Below are positions 36,250-47,280 of a stretch of DNA of 64,000 bases, one piece after another (the stretch's first letter is position 1; each line of letters opens with the position of its first letter). This DNA comes from Straminergon stramineum (Eukaryota > Streptophyta > Bryopsida > Hypnales > Calliergonaceae). The stretch spans positions 17,856,001 to 17,920,000 of the forward strand of contig OY987267.1 of assembly GCA_963920665.1 (NCBI GenBank), in the 5' to 3' direction. The notes beneath the pieces were generated by a model. That model ran no database searches. It saw nothing but the letters and a program-made list of their open reading frames with translations, and was not told where the DNA came from. A program made the translations under genes and the position numbers.

Positions 36250-36267
36250 CTTCGGGTATTTAAGGGG
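36250..36267 (+). promoter_or_regulatory. TATA-like promoter element, 36,462 gene
   Basis: CTTCGGGTATTTAAGGGG closes minisatellite M4. It lies 205 bp before the ATG and closely resembles the element at the kinase gene on the other strand. Confidence 0.6.
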
Positions 36268-36461
36268 ATACTGGATTCCCAAGTTGTCACTTCCTTCGTC
36301 GCACCGCGCCTTTCATCCGCCTTGAAGCGTCTGACTGTCGGTTCATGGGTTGGAAGTTTGGGCATCTACACGTGTTGTGGCTTCCACGTTTACGAGTTCA
36401 TTTCTTCGGTTATATTATCAACAAAAGTCTAGTTCTCTTTATGCTAGAGTGATACGACAAG

Positions 36462-38021
36462 ATGACGAAGAAGAAAGGAGATCGCCATAGCAAGCAACGA
36501 CGCGCCCTTCTTGACCCAGCAGCTAAGGCATATCGGGGATGGCATCATGTAAATTCCGATTGGACCTTGACGACTTGCAAGTTATTTGTGGATTGGTGCC
36601 ATATCGACAAGCTCTTCCTTTACCATCGACACATTCACCATGTGAAGCAAAACCAAGCAAATCTTCATTACTACAAGGATGATGCATTTGTCCAAAGATG
36701 TATTGAAGTGTACCGAGCATTGTACGGAAAGCGAAAAATTCCACGGAGCGAAGTCTCAATGAGCATATGCCAAATGGTATATACAGAGTTACAATTGGGG
36801 AAAACGGTAGATTGGATGACCTTCAAGACATCCAAGAATGTCACGCTTCCAGATACAAAAGACATTCCCAGAGCGGGTCCTTCAAATAATCCTCGGGATG
36901 GGCTAGGGCCCAAAAAGAACATTATAGAAGGAGTGGCAGATGAGGATTATGTTTGGTCAACGTCAACTGGAGAATCGGACTCCGATGAAGAGCCATTGCC
37001 TAAACCTAGGGACAGGATGGAAGATACATCAATGGAAGAAAACTTAGCATTGGTGGTATCAGAAGAAGGCAACATGCAACGGACCACACCAACGGATGGA
37101 GAACCTTTTATGTCTATGGAACCGATAGGGGTCCGTCTTCCTGAAGATGACGAAGTGTTCCATTATGTGCAAGCTCGCTTGCAAGAAATTAATGAAGATA
37201 GGTTGGATGGGGAGAGTGAAGCCGAAGAAGAGATTCCTTTGACCTTGATGAATTTGCCTTCCATGGAAGGATTGCGTGAAATGGAACAAGAACATCAAGG
37301 TGTACTTGGAGAAGACAATAAATGGCGGACGAAAGAATCCTATAAAGTGGAGTTGGAGATGCTTTTAAAGGATCTTGAAGAAAAAGAAAGGGAGTGTGAG
37401 ATCATCGAGAAGCGAAGCGCACAAGAGATTCAGGTTGAGGATGTGGGCACCCTCAAAGAACTAATTCAAGCTAGACAAACTCGTTTGGCAGCCCAACAAA
37501 GAGAAATGGAACAACTGGAACAATTTTACCTCAAGTTCAATAAGGGAGAAGATGGAGGTTCTAGTTCAAATGTCAATCCTGTTATGGATGAACGACTTCA
37601 AACAATAATGGGAAAATGTAGGATGGAAGAAAACAACCTTGCCATTGAAAAAGGAGGTGTGGAAAAGGCAAGATCGACATTGAACCGCTTGAAGGAGATG
37701 AAGGATGCAGATCCTATTGACCGGTCGTTGCAATCGGATTCATTGTCTGTGGATGTTGAAGATTCATCATCCACTACGGAAATAGAGAAGTTGAAGATGA
37801 AGTTAGCGTTTGTGAAAAGATTGGAACAGAAGTTGGAGGAAAAGATGTCGTGGCCGAAGGCACACATCAGGTTCATGTCATTGTTCAAGAAGTGGTGGAT
37901 CCAAAATAAGATGTGGAACCATGACCTGACTCTTTTGAAGAGGGAAGAGAGAGTGGCAAGAGCCCAAATAGAATTGGAAAAGAAGAAAAGGGAAGAACAA
38001 GGGGAAATGGATGGAATATAA
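36462..38021 (+). CDS. WCHI/VDW-domain coiled-coil protein without RING
   Basis: This is an intact single-exon frame of 519 residues with ATG at 36,462 and TAA at 38,019-38,021. The basic start (Lys/Arg in residues 2-15) and the domain at about 30-125 align with the RING gene at 25,124. Shared landmarks are W45-C46-H47-I, a 'QRCIE' block, and V116-D117-W118. An acidic segment (near 155-250) follows. Most of the rest is predicted coiled coil, with heptad-like Leu and Glu/Lys-rich stretches at about 265-365 and 380-515, broken by a Ser/Asp-rich link. There is no RING finger and no membrane segment. A structural or protein-binding role is plausible, but the family is unrecognised. Clean length and codon use suggest recent function, unlike the broken neighbours. 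Confidence 0.85.
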   Translation: MTKKKGDRHSKQRRALLDPAAKAYRGWHHVNSDWTLTTCKLFVDWCHIDKLFLYHRHIHHVKQNQANLHYYKDDAFVQRCIEVYRALYGKRKIPRSEVSMSICQMVYTELQLGKTVDWMTFKTSKNVTLPDTKDIPRAGPSNNPRDGLGPKKNIIEGVADEDYVWSTSTGESDSDEEPLPKPRDRMEDTSMEENLALVVSEEGNMQRTTPTDGEPFMSMEPIGVRLPEDDEVFHYVQARLQEINEDRLDGESEAEEEIPLTLMNLPSMEGLREMEQEHQGVLGEDNKWRTKESYKVELEMLLKDLEEKERECEIIEKRSAQEIQVEDVGTLKELIQARQTRLAAQQREMEQLEQFYLKFNKGEDGGSSSNVNPVMDERLQTIMGKCRMEENNLAIEKGGVEKARSTLNRLKEMKDADPIDRSLQSDSLSVDVEDSSSTTEIEKLKMKLAFVKRLEQKLEEKMSWPKAHIRFMSLFKKWWIQNKMWNHDLTLLKREERVARAQIELEKKKREEQGEMDGI

Positions 38022-38899
38022 ATTAGGTGGCTCTTGTTTCTTTTATGACTATGTACTTCTTCCAAGATATATGAAGAAAAAGGCTTTGTCCTTATTTTTG
38101 CTGAAATACAAGAATGTTTATTTTTATTTTTTGTGTATGAAAATGTGATTGCATTTGGATCCAAACATTTGAATTTTTGACAAATTTTGATGATTTCAAG
38201 TTATGTGAATGCTAATTTCTTGTTAAATTTGTGTAGTGTTTTAAAAAAGAAAAGAATTCTAGTAACTTTGAGTCTACACAAAGAACCCTCAATAAATTTA
38301 AGCTGCATCATCCATGAGAGTTTCAATATAAGTTTATATGGTTGCATTTTTCAGTATTTTAACATATGGTTTGAACATATTGTAAATGACAACATTCCCA
38401 TGCCCTTCACCTCGTGAATGTATGGATTCTTCTTGAGATTTATAATTTGGGAAAAAACATCCTAAAAAGGTACTCAAAAGAATACTTTTGGAATTGATAG
38501 AGAAATGGAAGTTATACATTTTGAGTTGTGGATTCCATGTATATGGTTTGATCAACCAATGTTGTCCCCCATTTTTCTTTTTAATTTGAAAGAGAAAGTT
38601 CTTAATTTTTTCCACATTTGAGTACAAGCTAATTCTATTTATTTTTTATTAAGTTTGTTGGAATGGATTTGAAATGAGTTTCCCTTCATGTGGTTGTTTA
38701 AAAAAAAAAATGCATTCTTTAAGTCTATGACCATACTCCCGAAAATCTTTTTTTGAAGTATCTATAAATACCACGTGAAACCCTTGGATAGTATTTAGGG
38801 TTTAATAAAATCTCTATCTAAACTAGGATGACTTTCATCTAGAAACTCAGCGATGGAACGCTAACGGGATAACAAAAATGGCCTTGGGTCCTAAAGCGT
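38022..38899. other. 3' flank of the 36,462 gene, no gene seen
   Basis: This is AT-rich DNA. A minus-strand frame of 188 residues running back over the 3' end of the gene is an antisense shadow. Nothing else was recognised. Confidence 0.5.
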
Positions 38900-39285
38900 A
38901 AGCACGGTCGCCCTTCAAGTACTCGAAGTCACCTCTTGAGACCCGCGGTCGCCCCCTTCTACCCGCAGTCGCCCCCCCTGGACCCGCAATCGCCCCTCCT
39001 GGACCCGTAGTCGCCCCCCCCCCCCTGGACCCGTAGTCGCCCCCCCCATACCCGTAGTCGCCTCTTTCTACCCGTAGTCGCCCCCCCTAGACCCGCAGTC
39101 ACCCCCCCTTGGACCCGTAGTCGCCCCCCCCGACCCGCAGTCGCCCCCCCTTCCACCCGCACTCGCCCCCCTTACCCGCAGTCGCCTCTTTTTCGACCCA
39201 AAGTCGCCCCCCTTGGACCCGCAGTCGCCCTTTGATCTGCATGTGCGCTCCTAGTGCAAACCGTCGACCCGCAGTCACCCACGGG
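38900..39285 (+). repeat. GC-rich minisatellite M5
   Basis: About 15-20 plus-strand copies of a unit like GGACCCGCAGTCGCCCCCC, with C runs of varying length. It lies upstream of the hAT transposase frame and has the same orientation. Confidence 0.88.
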
Positions 39286-39370
39286 GTGAGTGTGCCTGTT
39301 ACGATGTCGCCCGTTTCCTGCACCCATTCTGGCTCTCAGGGGGCGACTTGCGGTGCTAGCAGGACGGCAG

Positions 39371-39377
39371 TATAAAG
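39371..39377 (+). promoter_or_regulatory. TATA box of the hAT gene
   Basis: TATAAAG stands between minisatellite M5 and the hAT ATG, 232 bp upstream of the latter. Confidence 0.6.
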
Positions 39378-39602
39378 CTGAAGGCCCGGACTGTGGTTTT
39401 CACCTTGCTTCAAGGATGAACTCTTGCCTTGAATCTTCGAAGGAGGCTTCTTGCGGATGTTTGGTTCTTTGGAGGGCAACGACTTGGTTTGTGTGGTTTA
39501 AAAGACCGTTCAAAGCAAGTGGCTTTGCCATTCTTTTTTTCTAAATCAAGGCTTTGATTCATATGATAATATTGTTTGAAGAACTCATAGGTGAGGAACA
39601 AT

Positions 39603-42600
39603 ATGGCTAGTCGGGGTGAGGGGAGGAGGACTACCATTAACGATACAAGGAGAGCCACGAAGGAGTGGGACCCTTGGTTGGTTGTAGACATTGACCGTCA
39701 ATTTGCGGGAAACACACGAACATGTGTTTTCTGTGGGTGGACCTCCGTATTTGTACGAAAGCGGGCATTTTGTCACTTTGGATTTGGCAGCAGGACTGCA
39801 TCGGAGTGATGTAAGAAAATCCCATGGGCAGTATTGCAAAAGTTCAGGACTTGTGGTGGGGTTGTTCCAAAGGAAATGAGCTTTGAACAAATGCATGAGG
39901 AGGTTCCAGAATTTGATGTTGTAGACGAGACTGTGGTTGAGCCTATGTTGGAGGGGGATAGGGAGAGTTCAGAGGAGCCTAGTGCTACGAATGAACCAAT
40001 GCTCCCTATTACAGATTCAGGAGATTCCACTCCTCAAACAATTTTGAGAAGGAGGAATAACCCTTCCATTTCTAGGCAAACTAGCATGGATGAGGCATTA
40101 CAAAGTAGCACGAGAGCAAAGTTAGATACCATGTGGGCTTCCTTTTTTTATGAGGCTAGCATCACGTTCAATGTTGCGCGCCATCCTGCCTTTGTGAAAG
40201 CAGTGAAAGAGACAGCGGCATCAGGACTACGATACCAACCGCCCTCATACAATGCTTTGCGTACAAGAATGATAGAGCCAAAGAAAGAAAGTGTTTCTAA
40301 AATGGTCACTGAGCGGACAAAGCACTCTATCGAAGTTTATGGAGCGACTATTTGTTCGGATGGTTGGTCTGATACTAATAGCCGTCCATTACTAAATTTA
40401 ATGCTCGTATGTCCTGCGGGGGATGTGTTTCTTGGATTGGTGGACACCACGGGGGAGAAGAAGGACATTGCGTACACAACCAATATGATGGCGCAATACA
40501 TAGAAGAGGTTGGCCCCCAAAACATTGTCCAACTGTGTGCGGACAATGCTGCTGTCATGACGGGGACTTTGAAGGCATTACAAGAGAAATATCCTCACAT
40601 GTATACCCAAGGATGCGCAGCACACATTTTGGACTTGCTTTTGGAAGACTGGGCAAAGGATGTCAAGGTGACGAGAATAGTACGACGTTGTACGCAGATA
40701 GTAAAATACATCAAGAGGTACCATTCCACATTGGCTCTCTTCCGAAAGTACTCCCCGGACAAGGCATTGCGAATGCCTTCTCAAACACGCTTTGTAGTGA
40801 ACTTCCTCATGATATCACGTGTGGTGGAGTGCAAGTCAGCATTGATGCGAGTGATAATGGATGAGACATATGTGCAATTTGAGGCTAGTTTGGAACGTTG
40901 CCAAAATGGAGATGTACTGAGTGCGCGAGCCCGTATAGCGCGGAATGACATTCATGCGGAATCTTTTTGGGTGGAGTGTGAGAATTTTTTGCACATGGTG
41001 GAGCCCGTCATTATTGCTCTCCGAGTGTTTGATGGGAAAGCCCCGGCAATGCCTAAGGCTTGGTTGGTTATGAAGACTCTTCAAGAGCACGTGTGGAGCT
41101 TGAGAAACGAACCTTTTTTTCTGAATGATGAAACTACAACGAAGTTTGAGACGCAATTCGAGGCTCGTTGGAAATTGATGCTCACAGACCTACACTATGC
41201 AGGGGCACTCTTAAATCCTTTCTTGATTGAAGTAGGAACCCTTCGTAACGACGGTGTGGCCAAAAGAGCCTTAAATCGGGTACTTCGAAAAATGAGCGAG
41301 TCATTGGGATTATCATACATGGAGGCATTGCAGGAGCTCACGCAGTTCGAAGAGAAGACAGGTCCTTTTGACCCCTTAGAAGAGGCTCCTGATATTACAC
41401 AATGTAAACTAATGCCTCATCAATGGTGGAATCTTGTGGGTGCTAATGTTCTCCCAAAAATTGCAATGAGAGTTCTATCTTTGACGTGCTCAGCATCATC
41501 ATGTGAAAGGAATTGGAGCATGTATTTGTTTGTGCACAATAAAGTGCGAAATCGCCTAACCACATCCAAGGCGGAAGCATTGGTATATATCTACACCAAC
41601 AGTAAACTTGAAAGTGAGAAACGTGGACACAATCCTACAGTGTTCTACAAAAAGTACCTTATGGATGGAAATACCTCGAAAGAGAATGAGGAGCCATTAG
41701 GTACAGGATCATCAGGGGATGGCGACCCAGTTAGAAGGGCTCGAGCTAATGAGAACATTAAGCTGGTAGAAGAGCGCCTACGTGGAAATATTTGGACAGG
41801 ACTGATTCGTAGTGAAAAGAGTCCACCACGGAGACACAACTATGGAAATACATTTACAGCTGAGAATAATACATACTACTATGAGGAGGAAGAGATTCAA
41901 CGTGCACCGCGAAGGCCCCCGCAACCCTACGTCTCTGCTAGGGATAGGAATGTACCTCCTCCAATAAATTCATCACCAACTCGGGCAAGTAGTCCCGACA
42001 ACCCCAATGAAGGCATACATAGTCCAATGCCCATAAGAGCTGAGGAAGCAAGATCTCCAAATGTCGTAGATCAAGGTTCTACAAGGGTAATGAACCTATG
42101 AAGTGCTGCTCGAGTTGCTGAGGTAAATGAAAGGCAAGAGGAGGCAACACCGCCAACACACGTCGAAGATGTTGTGCTTACAAGCGTTCCACTTTCTCCA
42201 TTACGAAGCCCCTTAAGAACAGAAAATGTGGAATATGATTCAGACTTGCCCTTGCAAGCTGTTATGAACCGGAATCGTACGGTGCCCTTAAGTGGAGGAG
42301 GAAACGCAAACAATGCTAGGGCGACTAGGTCTATACCAACCCGTGCGACTAGGCCGCCCTTGCATAATAGTCCTCTTAGGACAGTTGATAATGAAGGCCA
42401 TACTTCAGCTCTGCAACCCACTCAACCCTCCTCTATTTCTGGCCCTGGAGAATCATCCTTGCTCGTGTGTGAAGGCACAAGAGGACAGAAAAAGCGATTG
42501 AGGAAGACGCAAGAGAGGCTACAAAAAAATCCCAAACGACAGAACCATGTTGTCCAAAGATTCATCATGGGTGAAGCCAATTCGAATCGAAACATCGGGC

Positions 42601-42881
42601 AATCTAGTAGAGGCGGACGACATCCTGCATCCAACCTTGATAGAACAAGAGGTGCATTGAGGTTGACTAAACGATTGGTGCAAACTAGCGGCGATGGCGT
42701 CGTGGATACTGAAGTGCGGAACGTGAACTCAGAGGTAGAACATGAAGTGCAAAATGAACGAGTACGAAGGGAGGACGACGAGAATGATAATCGTGATGAT
42801 AATGATAGGGGGGAGGAGTTGGATGATGATTCTGACCCTGACGCTGATGAGGTGCCTAGTGATTACACATTTTCACCGTAA
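39603..42881 (+). pseudogene. hAT transposase (DUF659 type) with two in-frame TGA stops
   Basis: One phase is open from the ATG at 39,603 to a TAA at 42,879-42,881 (1093 codons), except for TGA at 39,807-39,809 and TGA at 42,099-42,101. A BED-type zinc finger comes first: CVFC at codons 41-44, His at 58, and a Cys directly after the first stop, so that stop splits the finger. The DUF659/hAT core follows, with CSDGWSD (first Asp), QLCADNAAVMTG (second Asp) and GCAAHILDLLLEDW. The C-terminal hAT dimerisation block has SASSCERNWS and NRLTTSKAEALVYI. A low-complexity, Arg-rich and then acidic tail follows, much of it past the second stop. The transposase would cut and rejoin element ends in the nucleus. 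Both stops fit CGA-to-TGA change. The core between the stops is intact. I did not find clear hAT terminal repeats. Confidence 0.9.
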
Positions 42882-43744
42882 CTTTATAAATATAGGTTTA
42901 GAGGTAGTGAAGTGGTAATGTAATGCTTTTGCATAATTTTGGTGTGTTGAAGTTTTCTAGCTTAAGTTCATAGGCAAATAGCCTATAAATGAGTTTTGTG
43001 TAGTATCTACTTTAGTATGAAAGCATGATAGTGTTAGAATTACAAAGTTTTGTTCAATGTCTTTAGTGTGGACTTCTACAGGTATAGACGTGGAGATCTT
43101 AACAAAGTTCATGGAAGTACAATTGAAGTAGAAGTTCATTTATAAGATTGGGTCACTACTCTATTAGTGTGTACAACTTATAAATACAGTAATACTAATT
43201 ATCCCTACTTTTTTCTTGTTTTTGTATCTATTTTTGGTGTAATTATTATATCCAATTGCGATATTGGCTTCTACACTTCAATAGGAGTAGAAAATTTGAA
43301 TTAGAAATTCCCAACCATATGTAATAAAAACATGTAGAACTCGGAGGCTCCTATGAATGAGTGAATGACCACAGAATGTGAAATACTTAATTTAAGGCTT
43401 AGGAGAATGCAATGGCACATGGAAACTGAAGGATCCTAAATCGTGAGCAAGATTGAAATGGTTGTTATATCCATGTTTGCAATTGCAACGGCACACGAGG
43501 TTGCTCTTAACCTTTAACGGATGGACTAGTGAGTATGAAAATCATCTCCAATGGAACTTTGTGATGTGATGTACTTGCCTTTCCCCTCACAAAAATACTC
43601 ATTTCCGGTATGAGGACTCAGTAAGATCTCTCTTTTGGGAATTGGGACCCAATTTTCAAAGATGGACAATTGCATTTATGTCGTATATTAGAAGTTCTTA
43701 TCATCCATGGAACAAAAGAAATTCCTTGCGTATGGGATAAAGCC
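42882..43744. other. 3' flank of the hAT gene
   Basis: No gene or repeat array was recognised between the hAT stop and minisatellite M6. Confidence 0.5.
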
Positions 43745-43950
43745 AAGATCGCCCTTTTCCTTACACCCGCGGTCGCCTTTACACCCTCAGTCGCCTTGAG
43801 TTGGACCCACAGTCGCCCTGAGTTGGACCTGCAATCGCCCTCATTTTGGGACCCGCGGTCGCCCTGGATTTAGGACCCGCAATCGCCCTCATTCTGGTAC
43901 CCACGGTCGCCCCACCTTACCCGCACGCGCCCCACCCGCAGTCGCCTATG
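43745..43950 (+). repeat. GC-rich minisatellite M6
   Basis: Plus-strand copies such as ACCCGCGGTCGCC, 'acccgcaatcgccc' and one ACCCGCACGCGCCC. No gene follows. It may be the right-hand end of the island, mirroring M1 on the left. Confidence 0.8.
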
Positions 43951-44209
43951 GTGACATGGTCAAAGCTTTCCACGTCACTGTTGACAACCTGCCACGTAAG
44001 ATAAAAATTTTGGTTGCCCTGCCCAAAAATCCTAAACCCTAATTTCGCGCTTGTCAAATTTGTCTCGTATATGCGACACTCGTCTTATACGACATGTGAC
44101 ATCAGACGAACAACTCGACACCCAAACCCGAAAACACATTCGACAGAACAACCCTGCACCAAACTAAATAACTATCTTGGGATTTTTGGACGAAATCTAA
44201 ATACTTAGA

Positions 44210-44454
44210 AATTCTACAAATCAAAGCTTCGTTATGTTTTGGAATTTCGAAAAGTTCTATCAAATTCTATCAAATTTGAAGGATTCGAAGTTGAAGCTTT
44301 GCCGTTCTATGTAGAATAATTAGAATGAAAGACAAGGATTCAACAAAGTTAACTTGTCTAATGTACACAAAGACTTATACGTTAAAATAGGAATGTTAGT
44401 ATGAAACATTTGTTAGTATAAAAAAAATTACAACAAGTTAGTACTAACACGAGG
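44210..44454 (+). repeat. Dispersed repeat R1, 5' piece (copy F)
   Basis: 'caaagcttcgttatgtttt' and 'gaagctttgccgt' match the left part of copy B (11,620-11,750). The similarity ends at a 'gttagtac' block, which matches copy B near 11,875. The remaining part of R1 is absent here, but a copy lacking just this first part begins at 61,436. Confidence 0.55.
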
Positions 44455-44935
44455 AATGCTAGTATGTGACCATGGAGTAGTGAGCAACGAGCGAGAAGCG
44501 GGGATTGGTGAGCGGGGTTTCAAGATATTAGAATATTGAAAAAAAAATGTGGAAATAAATGAATGAAAAATTGGATGAAACTTTGTAGAAAAATGGATAC
44601 AAGTTAAAGAAAAAAATGGATGAAAAAAATTAGAGGAAATGGATGAAAATAATTGGATGAAATAGACGAAAATGTTTTAGGATTTTGATCAAAGTGGATG
44701 AAAAAAATGAATGAAAAAAATGATGAAAACTTGTTAGGAATGAATGATAGGTTGGAGAAGACATGGAATGAAAAGGGCTAAGATTGAAAAAAATATCTAT
44801 TGAATTGAAATGGATAATTGTTTTTATAGGACTTATTCTCGATGAAATAACTTGTCTTATAAACATAGAAGTGTAGGATTCCTACAACCATGGGTTTAGG
44901 TCACATAATAGATTTTAGGATTTAAGGCTCAATTT
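44455..44935 (+). repeat. Left inverted arm of a 17-kb segment
   Basis: It begins 'gctagtatgtga' at 44,457 and passes through a GC-richer start, then many degenerate GGATGAA-type repeats. It ends near 'aacatagaagtgtaggatt' and 'caaccatgg'. The reverse complement of 60,990-61,434 has the same start, the same repeats and the same end in the same order. Confidence 0.65.
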
Positions 44936-45400
44936 CGATAGTACAACCTCAAATCATTATCAAAAACATCATCTAATTTTGACACAATAATATGTAGTTA
45001 ATAAAAGCACACCTCTAATATAAATGAAATCATAAATTTTCAAATTGACAATCACCAACATGCACTAAAAATATCATAGTACTACACAACAATATTTCAA
45101 CCGTAGTAGACTTAGGTTGAATTATCCTCACTATTTGAAGGTTGTAAGTCTGACTCTATAGCACAATCATTTATGAACTCTAAAGCACAAGGATCTACCA
45201 AATAGGCCTTAGAAGTTGGTCTAGGATTTAAAACAATGAAATCCTTAAAAATTACCTCAACATACACTAGGAGCTAAAATCGTTTAGTAGGACTCAAGTA
45301 AAAAATAAAATTGGCAAAAAAACAAATTATATTTACAATTCCTTACTTCTGGGGTTTGCCTACAAATACAAGTAAACAATATATTAGATCAAATTAAATT
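44936..45400. other. AT-rich spacer inside the 17-kb segment
   Basis: No gene or repeat was recognised. Confidence 0.4.
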
Positions 45401-45419
45401 TAAATTAAACATAGGATCC

Positions 45420-47280
45420 AAACTATAGAGCTCAAAGAAAACTTACTTATTGAATCGTGATGTCTTGACAATAGGTTGAATTGGTATATCCATGTCGTCA
45501 AGATCTATAGCGGCCATAGTAGAATGGAGTGGTTATGATTGCAAAACCACGGTTACGTATATGACTGGAGCAATAAGGGTGTCAAAGATAATTTTATTCT
45601 TCTCAGATGCTAAAATATAACAATGTGTAGCATGACAAGCTTGAATGTTTAATCTTGCAGACAACCAAAGGAAGCTTAAGACATAGATACCAAAACTCCA
45701 ATATTTTTTTATAAATCAATAGAGAATATTTGAATAAAAAAGAAAGAATTATCTGTAGTCGCTATACAGTCGACGACGATGTCACCAAGTTTACAACATG
45801 CTTTCATAAGCATCTGCATGAACTGGTAGGCCTTTTTTCGAGGACTTTACTACGGTATATTGCCATTCATGGTGATGTCTTCTTTGTGACAAAAATTTTG
45901 CAGGATGTTATCTAGTTTTACTTCCACATCCACTACATCATGAGATGCAACAAACTGGAATGGAAATTCCTCTTCAGTCTTTGGTTTAGATTCTTTAACT
46001 AGAAGAGGGATGGAAAATCGCATAGTCTACAGAACAAAGAAGTAAAAATCCAATAGAGTGGATATGAAAATGTAAGAGAAATATGGAGGAAGCTAGAATG
46101 TCACTTATTGTCTTTGCTGAATCAGCAAGTGACATCATATGGAGATGATTCGTACAAAACCAAATAAGGAGTATCCTGAAATTGTACTCCTTGCAACAAT
46201 CGAAGATGTGGTTTTTGTGTGGGATAGAGGGAATATGGTACATCACTAACAAATTGTCATTCTCGTGCAGGTACTCTTGAACAAAGTCAAAGATGGGCAT
46301 CAACCACTAAGATGGAAACTCATTCTATTTGAGAATGGGTGCAAATGAAGCTGAAATAATAGGAATATAGAGACCTTCGAGAACATTCACAATGATTAAG
46401 TCCACTGTTGACTTTGAATTTAAGATTCCGTTAAAGTAGCAATCTTTGTTAGAATGTTAGTGGAATATTGCATTAAAGAGTGGAAGTGATATGAAATTAG
46501 TAAAGTTTGGATTCTAAATAATCTAAATTGAAATGTGAATGTAGTTACAATAAATAGAGACTATGAGCCTGAACAAAAAAAAGAATGGATGAGTGATCTA
46601 GTAATGTTACTTGTGGTAAGGACTCCAAGAATACTACACTTGTAAGAGAGACAAAAGATTTATCATGGCTAAGAGGGATAACACGTTAGCATAGGCTTTT
46701 GGAGTACCATCAAAACATCAAAAAAGCTAGTTCAAAATGCACTTGTCAATGTTAAGAATGGGGTCTAGATTATGAATTGTTGGCATCAATCTATCTACCT
46801 AGCGTTTTTGAATTAGAAAATAATTGGTTGATTCTTTTTTCCTGTTGACTACACTTATAGCTGATTTTTGCAATGGTGTCTTAATCTTCCTCTTCATGCC
46901 CTTTTTCTTTCCCTTCTCTTATTCCTTTTCAACCTAGGTAGTAAGTCGTTTCTTCTTCTTATTCTTGATCTTCTTCTTTGCATTTTCTAATCTCTGTACA
47001 ATAGTAGAAGAAAACTACGTTACAGCCAATATAGATTTTGTGTTCTTTGGCATAAAATTGAAAATAGCATATGCTAAATTTTGTTGAAACAAACGTTGTT
47101 TTCTACTAGTGTTAACTTCTTTTTATCTAATGGTTCATGCCTATATCTTGCCTCCAGATTTAATCCTGCAGATTCGTCAAACTCAAACTCTACAACCACG
47201 GTATCTTTCAATGTCTTAAAAAGAATCTCCTCTTCTAATGGAATGGTTTCAAAGTTGCACTCAGGGTATTAAGGGCAAGC
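45420..47280 (-). pseudogene. Methyltransferase-like gene remnant
   Basis: Several minus-strand pieces in shifting phases read as protein. At 47.27-47.08 kb there is an acidic segment. At 46.9 kb there is a Lys-rich block. At 46.45-45.99 kb one piece has VDLIIVNVLEG, then DNLLVMYHIPS and CKEYNFRILLIWFC. At 45.99-45.76 kb another has GDIVVDCIA. At 45.65-45.56 kb a third has IQACHATHCYILASEKNKII. The order 'VDLIxxxxxxG ... GDIVVDxxA ... ACHAxxCYxLASExxxxxF' is like the motif IV, SAM-binding and end motifs of DNA N4/N6-type methyltransferases. The usual DPPY is not visible and NVLE stands in its place. Stops and phase changes show that it is dead, and introns are possible. The assignment is by eye only. 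Confidence 0.4.

Noticed and set aside
37598..38164. 188-residue minus-strand frame over the end of the 36,462 gene
   Set aside because: It is an antisense shadow of a coiled-coil coding region, with Phe/Ser-rich composition.
43950..44210. Terminal inverted repeat partner of 24,200-24,480
   Set aside because: Only short words match, some inverted and some direct. This is not enough to call element ends by eye.
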